The notes under the pieces are model-generated. The model worked only from the letters and a program-made list of their open reading frames with translations, ran no database searches and was not told where the DNA came from. This document shows positions 15,729-24,259 of a DNA stretch of 52,017 nucleotides, piece by piece. Numbering within the stretch: position 1 is the first letter of the stretch; each line of letters begins with the position of its first letter. A program made the translations under genes and the position numbers. Source of the stretch: Pseudomonas sp. ATCC PTA-122608 (GTDB lineage Bacteria; Pseudomonadota; Gammaproteobacteria; Pseudomonadales; Pseudomonadaceae); contig NZ_LPNO01000029.1 of the NCBI RefSeq assembly GCF_001952855.1, positions 1-52,017 of the forward strand. The letters are read 5' to 3'.

Positions 15729-16406
15729 TCAGACATCGCTCCAGCGCCGCAAAAGGTTGTGATAGGCGCCGCTCAGTTGCAGCAGCGCGTGGTCGTCGGC
15801 GTGTTGCGCGGTGAGACGTTGAATCGCCACGTCCATGTCCAGCAGCAGCTGGCGCTGGCTGTCTTCGCGCACCAGGCTTTCGATCCAGAAGAAACTGGCG
15901 ATGCGTTCGCCTCGAGTGACCGGGTTGATCTTGTGCAGGCTGCTGCCGGGATAAATCAGCAAGTGCCCGGCGGGCAGCTTCACCGCGTGTTCACCGAAGG
16001 TGTCGCGGATCACCAGTTCGCCGCCGTCGTAGCTGGCCGGGTCGGCCAGGAACAAGGTGGCGGAGATGTCGGTGCGCACCCGTTCGCGCACACCCTTGAG
16101 GCCGCGAATCGCATTGTCGATATGCCAGTCGAAGGCTTCGCCGCCGCTGTAGCGGTTGAACAGGGGCGGGTAGATTTTCTTCGGCAGGGCGGCGGACATG
16201 AACAGCGCGTTGTCCGACAGCCGCGACAGAATCTGCTCACCCAGGCGAATCGCGACCGGGGCGTCTTCCGCCAGTTGCCGGTTGTTTTTCGCCCTGGCCG
16301 ACCGCTTCCCGGCGGTGACCTTGCCATCGACCCATGGTTGATCGAGCAAGGTGGCAACGGCCACCTCGACTTCTTCGGCACTCAACAGGGCCGGGATTTC
16401 AATCAT
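15729..16406 (-). CDS. piuC: PiuC, Fe(II)/2-oxoglutarate-dependent PKHD-type dioxygenase
   Basis: This 225-residue dioxygenase belongs to the YbiX/PiuC family commonly linked to siderophore receptors. The iron ligands H95 and D97 (FDWHIDNAI) and H158 (SSLHKINPVTRGER) are visible, with R168 as the likely 2-oxoglutarate anchor. The biochemical substrate is unknown; links to siderophore or siderophore-antibiotic handling come from P. aeruginosa PiuC. It starts 6 bases after the receptor stop, so it is co-transcribed. The ATG at 16404-16406 is used; a GTG one codon earlier is possible. Confidence 0.9.
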   Translation of the reverse strand: MIEIPALLSAEEVEVAVATLLDQPWVDGKVTAGKRSARAKNNRQLAEDAPVAIRLGEQILSRLSDNALFMSAALPKKIYPPLFNRYSGGEAFDWHIDNAIRGLKGVRERVRTDISATLFLADPASYDGGELVIRDTFGEHAVKLPAGHLLIYPGSSLHKINPVTRGERIASFFWIESLVREDSQRQLLLDMDVAIQRLTAQHADDHALLQLSGAYHNLLRRWSDV

Positions 16407-16412
16407 CACGGC

Positions 16413-18794
16413 TTAAAACTCATAGTCGACGCTGGCGGTGAGCGTGCGCCCGGCGCCCGGGATGCCGTAGAGCTGGAAGCCATCCAGGGACGCGCCAATC
16501 TGGCTGTAATAGAACTTGTTGAACACGTTGTTGAGGTTGAGGTTGACCGTGGTCTGCTTGCTCACCTTGTATTGCGCGGCCACGTTGTTGAGCCAGTAGC
16601 CGGGGGCCTTTTCGTGGTCGCGGGTGTAGATCGCGTACACGCCGGACAGGCCGTTGGCGTAGCTGCTGTTATTGTTCAAACCGCCGACGTATTTGTTGTC
16701 GCTGTAGCGGCGGCGTCCTACGTATTGCGCGCCGTAGCTCAGGCTCAGGTCGTCGGTAACGGCGTAGGTGGTCCACAGGTTGGCGGTCAGGTCGGGAACG
16801 TTCTTGGCTTCCTCACCTTTGTTGGCGCCTTTGGTCTGGGTGCTTTTGAGCGCCGAGAACCCGCTGTACACCGTCCAGCGCGGGTTGATATTGCCTTGCA
16901 GGCCCAGCTCCACACCGTCTACGCGCTTAGCGGGGAGGGCGCGTACCGGGGCGGTTTCGCCGTCCTGGTACTCCCAGGAGTTGTCCAGTTCGGTGCGGAA
17001 GATCGCGGCGGTGACGTTCAGCAGGTCGTGGGCAATGTCCCACTTGGTGCCGATTTCGTAGGTTTTCGACTTGGCCGGGGTGTAGTTGCTGGTGTTGGCT
17101 GCGCCGTAGATCTGGTTGTTGGTCGAGGCGCCCAAGGCCGACGGTTGTGCCGCTTCACTGTAGGAAGCGTAGATGCTGCCGTTGGGCAACGGCTTGTACA
17201 CCGCGCCGACGCGTCCGCTCACTGCGCCGTCGGTACTGCTGATGGTGGCTTGGCCGCGCTGGCTGGTTTCGGCTTGCCAATGGTCATAGCGTAGCGAACC
17301 GAGGACTTGCCACTGTTCGTTCAGGGTGAGGGTGTCACCGAGGTAAATACCGGCGTTGTCGATGACCGAGCGCGGGTCGCCCACGCCCTTGACGGTGGTG
17401 GTGCTGGCGAAGCTGTGGTTGGGGTCATTCATGTCGAAGAACAGATCGCCCGCCGGCACTTCGGCGTTGCGTTTCAGGCCGCCGTAGGTCTCGTGATAGA
17501 ACTCAAGCCCACTGACAACAGCGTGCTCCAGGCCGCCGGTATTGAGCTTGAAGCTGAAGTCGGTCTGGTTGTCGAGGATGGTGTAGCGCTTGGACAAACC
17601 GAAGTCGCTGCCCCGCAGAATGCCGAAGGCGGTGTTGCCGCTGTTGGCGTATCCCGGGTAGGCATTTACTGTGCTGCCGGGCACCTGGCTGATCGGTCCT
17701 GCGCCGGTGTAGCCCAAGGTCGCACAGCGCGTGCCGGTGCAGGTTTTCTGGCCATTGGCGTTGGCAGCAAAGAAACGTGCGGGCGAGAGCACGGCGAAGT
17801 TGTCGGTGCGCTCCCACTTGGTCTGGTTTTTCAGGGTCGCTTCGTTCCAGTCGAAGTCATGTTCGAAGCGCGCGGTCAGCGAGGTGGTTTTGGTCTGCTG
17901 GGTGTACAGGTGTGAGTCGCCGTACCAGTTAGAGCGCTTGACTCCCGGCATGCGGTCGCCGTCGGTGCCGCGCTGGATCGGCACGCCGCCGTCCGGGGTG
18001 TTGTCGTCCTTTTGATAGAAGGTGTCGATGAACAGGCGCGTGTCGGTGCCCAGGCCGAAGCCGAGGGAGGTGGCGAGGCCCCAGCGGTCGTAGTCCACGT
18101 CGTCACGCTCGGCCACCTGGTTGTAGTGTTTCATCAGGTTGATGCGCAGGGCGGTGGTGTCGTTGAGTTGTTTGTTGAAGTCGCCGGTGAGGCGGCGGTA
18201 GCTGTCGGTGCCGATGCCGGCCGAGAGCTTGTTGGCGTCCCCAAGGTGCGCTTCTTTGCTCACCAGGTTGACGCTGCCGCCTACAGCGGAAACGCCGGAT
18301 TCGATCGAACCGGTGCCCTTGAATACTTCCGCCTGTTGTAGGTTGAAGGTGTCGGTACGGGTGGATTGGCCGGCATCGCGCACGCCGTCGACGGTCAGGC
18401 TTTGCTCAGAGGAAAACCCGCGAATCGAAAACAGGTCGCCCCAGCCCAGGTTGCCTTCGCCGGACATGAACGTGATGCCCGGCACGTTGCGCAACACTTC
18501 CTGCAAGGTTTGTGCGTTCTGCTCCTTGAGCACTTGCTGGGGGACGATGGTCACGCTTTGCGGCGCGTCCAGCAGCGGCTGGCTGATTTTTGCCGAGGTC
18601 ACCCGGTCGACCTTGAAGGCTGAGGTGGCTTCGCCATCGATCTTGATTTCCGGCAGGCTCAGCACCGAATCATTGGACGCCGCTACCGGCGCATCGGCCC
18701 AGGCGGTGGGAGAAACGCTGCCGGCGGCAAGCAGGCCGAACATCGGCGCAAGGGTAGATTGCAGCGACAGGGCGCGAGGGGTAGGCAATGGCAT
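16413..18794 (-). CDS. TonB-dependent siderophore receptor (PiuA/Fiu-like)
   Basis: This 793-residue outer-membrane receptor imports a ferric siderophore with TonB energy. It has a signal peptide ending near PTAWADA (about 33-35). Next come a plug domain with the TonB-box-like VLSLPEIKI and the SQPLLDAPQSVTIVPQQVL and VLRNVPGITF segments. A 22-strand barrel follows, ending ASVDYEF with terminal phenylalanine. PiuC directly downstream points to the PiuA/Fiu catecholate class, but the FecBCD-type genes in the same unit suggest the ligand or its iron is passed to a dedicated importer. A Fur-like site lies just upstream. The symbol is withheld because paralogues are numerous. Confidence 0.88.
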   Translation of the reverse strand: MPLPTPRALSLQSTLAPMFGLLAAGSVSPTAWADAPVAASNDSVLSLPEIKIDGEATSAFKVDRVTSAKISQPLLDAPQSVTIVPQQVLKEQNAQTLQEVLRNVPGITFMSGEGNLGWGDLFSIRGFSSEQSLTVDGVRDAGQSTRTDTFNLQQAEVFKGTGSIESGVSAVGGSVNLVSKEAHLGDANKLSAGIGTDSYRRLTGDFNKQLNDTTALRINLMKHYNQVAERDDVDYDRWGLATSLGFGLGTDTRLFIDTFYQKDDNTPDGGVPIQRGTDGDRMPGVKRSNWYGDSHLYTQQTKTTSLTARFEHDFDWNEATLKNQTKWERTDNFAVLSPARFFAANANGQKTCTGTRCATLGYTGAGPISQVPGSTVNAYPGYANSGNTAFGILRGSDFGLSKRYTILDNQTDFSFKLNTGGLEHAVVSGLEFYHETYGGLKRNAEVPAGDLFFDMNDPNHSFASTTTVKGVGDPRSVIDNAGIYLGDTLTLNEQWQVLGSLRYDHWQAETSQRGQATISSTDGAVSGRVGAVYKPLPNGSIYASYSEAAQPSALGASTNNQIYGAANTSNYTPAKSKTYEIGTKWDIAHDLLNVTAAIFRTELDNSWEYQDGETAPVRALPAKRVDGVELGLQGNINPRWTVYSGFSALKSTQTKGANKGEEAKNVPDLTANLWTTYAVTDDLSLSYGAQYVGRRRYSDNKYVGGLNNNSSYANGLSGVYAIYTRDHEKAPGYWLNNVAAQYKVSKQTTVNLNLNNVFNKFYYSQIGASLDGFQLYGIPGAGRTLTASVDYEF

Positions 18795-18811
18795 TCGGAG
18801 TGACCTAGGCT

Positions 18812-18832
18812 AAATTACAATTAATCTCATTT
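18812..18832 (-). promoter_or_regulatory. Candidate Fur box upstream of the siderophore receptor
   Basis: On the minus strand AAATGAGATTAATTGTAATT is an A+T-rich imperfect palindrome with the TGAGA...TAATT pattern of Pseudomonas Fur sites. It lies 17 bases before the receptor ATG and fits iron repression. It was found by eye only. Confidence 0.5.
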
Positions 18833-18990
18833 AGATTCGGTAGTCTAAAGACCGATACCGGCCGCCACGCCGTGGCTTTGTAATGGGTATGCGCGATTAC
18901 CGCTTCCCACAACATTCCATTACATTTGCGTGTACTCCTGGCTGACGTTTCGGCTATCTCCTGCCTTTTGAGTTTCGGACGAGTTGCCCC

Positions 18991-19701
18991 ATGGCCAAGC
19001 AAGACCATCTGCTGATCGTTGATGACGACCCGCAAATCCGCCAGTTGTTGTGCGATTACCTGAGTGATGCCGGCTTCCAGGTGTCCACTGCCGGCGACGG
19101 CAAGGAAATGCGCCGCCGCCTCGCGCTGAATGTCATCGACCTGATCGTGCTCGACGTGATGCTGCCCGGCGAAGACGGCCTGAGCCTGTGCCGCGAACTG
19201 CGAGTCAGCTCCAACACGCCGGTGATCATGCTCACCGCCAAGGGCACGCTGATTGACCGGATCGTCGGCCTGGAAATCGGCGCCGATGATTACCTGCCCA
19301 AGCCATTCGACCCACGGGAGCTGCTGGTGCGGATCAAGGTGGTGCTGCGTCGGGTGCAGAGTTTTCCAGACCGGGCGCGGCTGGACGAGGCGCCAAGCAT
19401 CAGCTTCGCTGGCTGGCAACTGGACACCCGGGCGCGGCAATTGCTCTCGCCGGAAGGCGTGGTGGTCAGCCTCGGCAACTCCGATTACCGCGTGCTGCGC
19501 CTGTTGTTGCAGCATCCCAACCGGCCGCTGAGCCGCGACTTTTTGCTCAACCATGTGTTCGACAAAGACAGCACGCCGTTCGACCGCTCGATTGATGTGT
19601 GCGTCAGCCGCCTGCGTTCGCAATTGCCGGCCGGGTTGATCAAGACCGTGCGCAACGAGGGCTACATGCTCACCGCCGACGACGTGGCACTGCAATCGTG
19701 A
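18991..19701 (+). CDS. OmpR-family response regulator
   Basis: This 236-residue DNA-binding regulator has a receiver domain with acidic residues D11 and D12, phosphoacceptor D55 (LIVLDVMLPGEDG) and K104 (YLPKPFDP). A winged-helix output domain (about 135-232) follows, with RLLLQHPNRPLSRDFLLNHV and DRSIDVCVSRLRSQL. It overlaps the sensor-kinase gene by 4 bases (GTGA). It diverges from the siderophore receptor, with a 196-base shared intergenic region. It could regulate that receptor, as PirRS-type systems do, but no direct evidence is visible. Confidence 0.92.
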   Translation: MAKQDHLLIVDDDPQIRQLLCDYLSDAGFQVSTAGDGKEMRRRLALNVIDLIVLDVMLPGEDGLSLCRELRVSSNTPVIMLTAKGTLIDRIVGLEIGADDYLPKPFDPRELLVRIKVVLRRVQSFPDRARLDEAPSISFAGWQLDTRARQLLSPEGVVVSLGNSDYRVLRLLLQHPNRPLSRDFLLNHVFDKDSTPFDRSIDVCVSRLRSQLPAGLIKTVRNEGYMLTADDVALQS

Positions 19702-21089
19702 AACTGCTGCCGCGTTCGCTGTTTGGCCGGCTGGTGCTGATTCTGGTCAGTGGCATGCTCGCGGCCCAGGCCCTGACCAGCAGCATCTGGTACGACATGC
19801 GCCACGGCCAGGTCCTGGAAATCCCCAGTCGGCTGATCGCCACGCGGCTGGCGGACGTGGTACGGCTGGTGCACAGCGATCCGGCGCAGGCTGATGGGCT
19901 GATCAAGCTGCTCGATACGCCGCGCTTTCACCTGACCCTGAGTGATCACGCCAGTGAGGTGACAAGCAGCATCAGCGACAGCGACCAGGCCACCGAGCGC
20001 TTGCTGAATACAGTGCTGTCGGAGAAAACCGGCTACACGCAGACCCTGCATCTGTTGAGTCTCAAGTTGCTGGATGCCGAGGGCCAACACGCCGGGCTGT
20101 CGACCTTGCTCGGTTCCAAGCCAGTGGTGGGGCAGTTCCTGATTGACCTGCGTTTGCCGGACGGGCGCTGGCTGCAGGTGCAGGCCACCGAGGAGCAGGG
20201 CTGGACCAGCACCTCGCCGATGGACCTGTTGTTCGACTACGTGATGCGCATTTATCTGCTGCGGGTGCTGGTGCTGGTGATCATTGCCTTGGTGGCGGTT
20301 CGTTTAGCGATTCGCCCGCTTAACGCCCTGGCCAAGGCTGCCGAAGCGTTGGGCCGGGACATTCAGCGGCCACCGCTGGCCGTCGATGGGCCCACCGAAG
20401 TACGCCGCGCCGCCCAGGCGTTCAACGCCATGCAACAGCGGCTGATCGCCAATATCGCCGAACGTACGCGCTTCCTTGCGGCGATTTCCCACGACCTGCG
20501 GTCACCCATCACACGCCTGCGGTTACGTACGGAAATGCTCGACGACAACCGCACCAAGGAGCGTTTTCGCAGCGACCTGGAAGAAATGGAGCACATGGTT
20601 TCCAGCACACTGGATTTTGTCAGCAGCGGCGAAATCAACGAGAAGCGCCAGAACATCGACATCAACGCCTTGCTGCAGAGCTTGCAGGCGGATCTGCAGG
20701 ATGTGGGTGAGACGGTCGCGATAGAAGGGCGGGCCAAGCAGCCACTGCCGGGGTATGCCCGCAGTCTCAAGCGGTGCGTGCAAAACCTGCTGGAGAACGC
20801 GGTGCGGTATGGCAGCGAGGTGGTGGTGCGGGTTGAGGACAGGGCGGACAGCTTGAAGATCGTCATCAGCGACCGTGGGCCGGGGATTCCCCAAGAACAG
20901 CTGGAACAGGTGATGGAGCCGTTTTACCGGGTGGAAGGCTCACGTAATGTGGAAACCGGCGGGTACGGGCTTGGGTTGAGCATCGCGCATACGATTGCCA
21001 GTGCCCATGACGGGCGGTTGAGCTTGAGCAATCGGGAACGCGGGGGATTGGAGGTGGTGTTGCAGTTTCAGCGCAAATCCCAGCCTTGA
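19698..21089 (+). CDS. EnvZ-like sensor histidine kinase
   Basis: This 463-residue inner-membrane kinase starts at a GTG (19698) overlapping the regulator stop. Transmembrane spans are at about 10-30 and 185-203 and enclose a periplasmic sensor of some 150 residues. A HAMP segment (RPLNALAKAAEALG) is followed by the H-box FLAAISHDLRSPITRLRLR with phosphoacceptor H265. The ATPase domain has N363 and N367 (VQNLLENAVR), DRGPGIP and GGYGLGLSIA. It forms a pair with the regulator upstream. The periplasmic signal is unknown; an iron-related cue is inferred only from the neighbours. Confidence 0.92.
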   Translation: MKLLPRSLFGRLVLILVSGMLAAQALTSSIWYDMRHGQVLEIPSRLIATRLADVVRLVHSDPAQADGLIKLLDTPRFHLTLSDHASEVTSSISDSDQATERLLNTVLSEKTGYTQTLHLLSLKLLDAEGQHAGLSTLLGSKPVVGQFLIDLRLPDGRWLQVQATEEQGWTSTSPMDLLFDYVMRIYLLRVLVLVIIALVAVRLAIRPLNALAKAAEALGRDIQRPPLAVDGPTEVRRAAQAFNAMQQRLIANIAERTRFLAAISHDLRSPITRLRLRTEMLDDNRTKERFRSDLEEMEHMVSSTLDFVSSGEINEKRQNIDINALLQSLQADLQDVGETVAIEGRAKQPLPGYARSLKRCVQNLLENAVRYGSEVVVRVEDRADSLKIVISDRGPGIPQEQLEQVMEPFYRVEGSRNVETGGYGLGLSIAHTIASAHDGRLSLSNRERGGLEVVLQFQRKSQP

Positions 21090-21100
21090 AGTGCAGGCTA

Positions 21101-21193
21101 AATGTGGGAGCGGGCTTGCTCGCGAAAGCGGTGTATCAGTAACAGATAGGTTGACTGACACTGCGCTTTCGCGAGCAAGCCCGCTCCCACATT
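21101..21193. repeat. REP doublet (REPIN)
   Basis: Inverted GTGGGAGCGGGCTTGCTCGC arms with inner AAAGCG/CGCTTT symmetry. It lies between the convergent kinase gene and the small SEC-C gene. Confidence 0.9.
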
Positions 21194-21229
21194 TGGATGT
21201 GCAGTGTTTCGAGAATCTGGTTTCTTAAC

Positions 21230-21430
21230 TCAAGCCCCGTGGCACTTCTTGAACTTCTTCTCGCTGCCGCACGGGCAAGGATCGTTACGACCCACGTCCT
21301 TCAAAGTATTGCGCACCGGCTCCTGGTGAGCGTGGCCGCAGTTCGGGCCGTGGACATGGCCGTGGTCGTGATCATGGTGATCGTGATCGTGGTTGCAGTC
21401 AGGGCCATGGACATGGGGTTGCTGAGTCAT
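21230..21430 (-). CDS. Small histidine-rich SEC-C zinc-motif protein
   Basis: This 66-residue protein has two parts. The first 40 residues are packed with histidine and aspartate (for example HDHDHHDHDHGHVHG), suited to binding nickel, zinc or copper. The end is a SEC-C motif, DPCPCGSEKKFKKCHG, the zinc-binding tail found in SecA and many small proteins. It overlaps the upstream LEA-type lipoprotein gene by 4 bases (ATGA), so the two are coupled. The function is unknown; a metal store or a SecB/ribosome-contact role are both possible. Confidence 0.8.
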   Translation of the reverse strand: MTQQPHVHGPDCNHDHDHHDHDHGHVHGPNCGHAHQEPVRNTLKDVGRNDPCPCGSEKKFKKCHGA

Positions 21431-21927
21431 CGATGTCGCTCCGGAATAAAATCGCCGGGGATTATCTCGCCATTGCGCATCACCTGCACGTCGTTCCCGA
21501 TAAATAAACCGGTTTTCAACTCGCCTTCAAGGCGATAGGGCACGGGGTCGCGCGGATTTTTCAGCATGTCGACCACATCGCGGATTTGTGGCCACAGATT
21601 AGTGCGCACCGATACCCGGAAAAAAGCGTGGCTGTGGGGCGGTACGGTCAGCCACTCGTTGGACTCGCCTTCGGTCAGCACCATCGTGCCGAGGCTGACC
21701 TTGTAAACCAGGCCGCGCACGGTCAGGTCGTTGTCATCGCGGTTATCCACACGGAAATACAGCTTGAACTTCTGTTCCAGCAACTTGACTCGCACGGGGT
21801 CGACCTTGACCAGCCGCACCTCGGGGGCGGGCGCGTCGTCGGCGAACCACGACGCGCAGCCGGATAGCCCTAGCATCAATGCCAGCAGAAGGCTGTAAGT
21901 CCTGAATACCCGTGCCTGAGAAACCAT
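21427..21927 (-). CDS. LEA14-like (type 2 LEA) lipoprotein
   Basis: This 166-residue lipoprotein has the lipobox LGLSGC (C24) after a hydrophobic stretch. The mature part resembles the WHy/LEA14 beta-sandwich domain: LLEQKFKLYFRVDNRDDNDLTVRGL, then VPPHSHAFFRVSVRT. Such domains are linked to desiccation and stress tolerance. It is the first gene of a two-gene unit with the SEC-C protein. The envelope location is inferred from the lipobox; no enzyme motif is seen. Confidence 0.8.
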   Translation of the reverse strand: MVSQARVFRTYSLLLALMLGLSGCASWFADDAPAPEVRLVKVDPVRVKLLEQKFKLYFRVDNRDDNDLTVRGLVYKVSLGTMVLTEGESNEWLTVPPHSHAFFRVSVRTNLWPQIRDVVDMLKNPRDPVPYRLEGELKTGLFIGNDVQVMRNGEIIPGDFIPERHR

Positions 21928-21988
21928 GCCGTTACTCCGTGTGAAGAGTCAGCATAGCAAGCGAGAGCCTGCCGGGTATCAATGAATG

Positions 21989-22459
21989 TCAGAGGTAGCT
22001 GGCACAGCACTTCTTGAATTTTTGCCCGCTGCCGCATAAGCAGGCGTCATTGCGCCCAGCCTTAACGTCCACTGTCGGGTCGATAAAGTACCAGTGCTCA
22101 TTGTTCTGTACGAAAGAGGAACGCTCCCGGTGGCTGTGTTCGCCAGTGCTGTCATGCCAGCGGGCGGTAAAGGTCACGAAGGCATGTTCCGGCTGGCCGC
22201 CAAACACCTCGGAGCTTTCCACCGCAAGGCCCAGCCAGGTGCTTTGGGCGCTCCAGGCGCCGATGGCGGCCGTGTCCAGCCCGGCTTGTTGCGCAGGCAC
22301 GGTGGTTGCCACCAGATAGTCCACCAGGCCCAGCACGTAGGCGCTGTAGCGCGAACGCATCAACGCTTCGGCGCAGGGGGCCGGGTGGCCGGCGTGATAA
22401 TGACCGCAGCAGGCATCCAGCAGGTTGCCACTGCCGCAGGGGCAAATGGATGTACTCAT
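21989..22459 (-). CDS. ychJ: YchJ-family SEC-C protein (UPF0225)
   Basis: This 156-residue protein has SEC-C motifs at both ends: CPCGSGNLLDACCGHY at the start and CLCGSGQKFKKCC at the end. In between is an NTF2-like domain with the family stretch EALMRSRYSAYVLGLVDYLV. This is the YchJ architecture. The ATG at 22457-22459 is chosen so that the first motif begins the protein; GGTGG lies a few bases upstream. It follows the next gene by 4 bases. Function is not established in the family. Confidence 0.86.
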   Translation of the reverse strand: MSTSICPCGSGNLLDACCGHYHAGHPAPCAEALMRSRYSAYVLGLVDYLVATTVPAQQAGLDTAAIGAWSAQSTWLGLAVESSEVFGGQPEHAFVTFTARWHDSTGEHSHRERSSFVQNNEHWYFIDPTVDVKAGRNDACLCGSGQKFKKCCASYL

Positions 22460-22463
22460 CGGG

Positions 22464-22961
22464 TTACCACCAATACTTTCCAAAGTTTTGCGGGTTGGCC
22501 CAGAAGCGGGCGTTCAGCCAATCCGGCACCTGTTTATAGTCAAGCAGATCATAGGTAAACAGCGTCAAAACCTGATCGTCGCGCTGGAAGCGTTCGCTGG
22601 CTTGCAGGGCCAGGGAGAAAAAGTCGGTGTCTTTCCAGTGGCAGGCGGCCAGGTCCACCAGCACCGCAATTCGGCTGGCATTGAGGTTGCGAATGCCCCC
22701 CAGCAGGGTCAGGCCCGCAGGTTTTGACAGGTGCTCCAGGCAATCGACCACCAGCGCCAGGTCAAAACGCTGGGCCGCAAGCTCAGCGGGCAAGGGGCCG
22801 GGCTCGGCGAAGGACACCACGGTATCCGGGTGTGCTTGTTTAAAAGCGTCCAGCGCCGGGAACTGGCTGGCGCCCAATAACAGCAGGCGTTTTGGCGCGT
22901 GAAGATCAAGCAGCGCGGCGAGCGCTTGCTGGGGTGTACGGGAAGAAATACCGGCAGTCAT
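22464..22961 (-). CDS. DUF6231-like protein with methyltransferase-like fold features
   Basis: This 165-residue protein shows KRLLLLGASQFPALDAF and later DLALVVDCLEHLSKPAGLTLLGG, reminiscent of the nucleotide-binding motifs of SAM-dependent methyltransferases. It is shorter than normal enzymes and no substrate domain is visible. I believe it belongs to a Pseudomonas-type family of unknown function (DUF6231). It sits 4 bases upstream of ychJ and is probably co-transcribed. Confidence 0.65.
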   Translation of the reverse strand: MTAGISSRTPQQALAALLDLHAPKRLLLLGASQFPALDAFKQAHPDTVVSFAEPGPLPAELAAQRFDLALVVDCLEHLSKPAGLTLLGGIRNLNASRIAVLVDLAACHWKDTDFFSLALQASERFQRDDQVLTLFTYDLLDYKQVPDWLNARFWANPQNFGKYWW

Positions 22962-23141
22962 CGAAGATCCTCACATCAGGACCGTAGAGACTAGCCTGCC
23001 TGAGCGTGCGGGCCTAGAGCGGGCGGCGAGAATAAACCGCCCGGCCCAATGAATACTGGGGTGTGGCACGCTGGCGCAGATGAAAAGAGCCGTCTTTACT
23101 CCACTCGTCGGCCCCCGCCGATCCCCTCAGGAGAAAGTCAG

Positions 23142-23837
23142 ATGAGCATCATGCGGACAGCTCTACCCTTGGTTCTGCTAACCGGAGTATTGACAGGTTG
23201 CGCAGGCTTGCAAAAAACCGACTGGCCCACCTGTGCCGCGGTCGGCGGCGTGACCGGCGCTGCTATTGGTGCAACCCAAAGCTCTTCCTATGCAGGCTAC
23301 GGCGCGTTGTTGATCGGCGGCATGGCCGGCGCCTATTGCTGGGTGCATGGCGATGGTGATGAAGACGGCGACGGCGTGCCGGACAGCCGTGACAAGTGCC
23401 CTGGCACGCCAAAAGGCGTACAGGTCGACGCCAATGGCTGCCCTCCGGTGCCGGTAGCGGTGGTTCAAGAGGAAGTGGTGGTGGTCAAGGAAGAAACCAT
23501 CGTGATTCGTGATGTGCACTTTGAGTTCGACTCCGCCAGGCTGACGGCCGCCGACAAAACCAAACTCGACACCATTGTCACCCGCCTGAAACAAGAAGCC
23601 CCAAGTGCGCAACTGCGCGTCAGCGGGCATACCGACAGCGTCGGTAAAGATGCCTACAACCAGAAACTCTCTGAACGACGCGCTCATTCGGTAACCGACT
23701 ACCTGGTCAGTTCCGGAATACCGCGCAGCAGCTTTGTCTCGGTGACCGGCGCCGGCGAAAGCCATCCGGTGGCCGATAACAAAACCGCTGACGGCCGCGC
23801 GCTAAACCGCCGCGTGGAAATTCAGATCAACCGCTGA
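23142..23837 (+). CDS. OmpA-family lipoprotein with calcium-type (TSP3) repeat
   Basis: This 231-residue outer-membrane lipoprotein has a lipobox ending LTGC (C20). A glycine-rich membrane-associating stretch (about 30-65, GGVTGAAIGATQ... GGMAGAY) follows. A thrombospondin-3-like repeat DGDEDGDGVPDSRDKCPGTP (about 69-88) comes next. The OmpA peptidoglycan-binding domain fills the C-terminal half, with FEFDSARLTAADKTKLD, SGHTDSVGKDAYNQKLSERR and NRRVEI. The ATG at 23142 has AGGAG upstream and begins the signal sequence. It is a structural tether between outer membrane and cell wall, followed by a clear terminator. Confidence 0.9.
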   Translation: MSIMRTALPLVLLTGVLTGCAGLQKTDWPTCAAVGGVTGAAIGATQSSSYAGYGALLIGGMAGAYCWVHGDGDEDGDGVPDSRDKCPGTPKGVQVDANGCPPVPVAVVQEEVVVVKEETIVIRDVHFEFDSARLTAADKTKLDTIVTRLKQEAPSAQLRVSGHTDSVGKDAYNQKLSERRAHSVTDYLVSSGIPRSSFVSVTGAGESHPVADNKTADGRALNRRVEIQINR

Positions 23838-23848
23838 CCAACCCTCAC

Positions 23849-23890
23849 GGCCCCTGTGGGATCCACAGGGGCCCCTTCATCAATTTTTTA
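23849..23890 (+). terminator. Factor-independent terminator after the OmpA lipoprotein
   Basis: A perfect 11-bp stem, GGCCCCTGTGG (23849-23859) and CCACAGGGGCC (23863-23873), with a 3-base loop, is followed by a T-rich run. Confidence 0.9.
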
Positions 23891-23965
23891 ATCCTTCACT
23901 GGCACAACGCCTGTAGAAGTCGTTACTGTGCGCCCAAAGAATAATGTGCAAGGGGAGCGTGCGGG

Positions 23966-24259
23966 ATGAAGGTGTTTTGGGGGCTGGGGAAGTTTTTGAC
24001 GTTGCTGTTCTGGGTCGTGGTGGTGGTCAATCTGTTCACGCCGCTGATCAATCCGTTCCACGTGTTGGTCAATCTGGCCGGCAGCTTATTGTTGTTGACC
24101 CATATTCTGGAACTGCTGTTATTCAACGGCAGTGTGAAAACCCGTGCCCATCCCTGGCGTGACCGCTTGCAGATCCTGCTGGTGGGTATGTTCCATGTGC
24201 AGAGCTTTTCGACGCCGACACCGACTAATGATGTAAACAAGGAGGCCAATCATGCGTAA
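23966..24259 (+). CDS. DUF1145 small membrane protein
   Basis: This 97-residue protein has two hydrophobic spans, FLTLLFWVVVVVNLF (about 10-25) and LVNLAGSLLLLTHILELLLF (about 34-53). The LLFNG and RAHPW segments fit the DUF1145 family. It overlaps the next gene by 8 bases (24252-24259), so the two are translationally coupled. Function is unknown; an integral inner-membrane location is expected. Confidence 0.75.
   Translation: MKVFWGLGKFLTLLFWVVVVVNLFTPLINPFHVLVNLAGSLLLLTHILELLLFNGSVKTRAHPWRDRLQILLVGMFHVQSFSTPTPTNDVNKEANHA

Noticed and set aside
15450..17294. 614-codon plus-strand open frame across three minus-strand iron genes
   Set aside because: It spans the boundaries of piuC and the receptor on the other strand and shows no motif or ribosome site.
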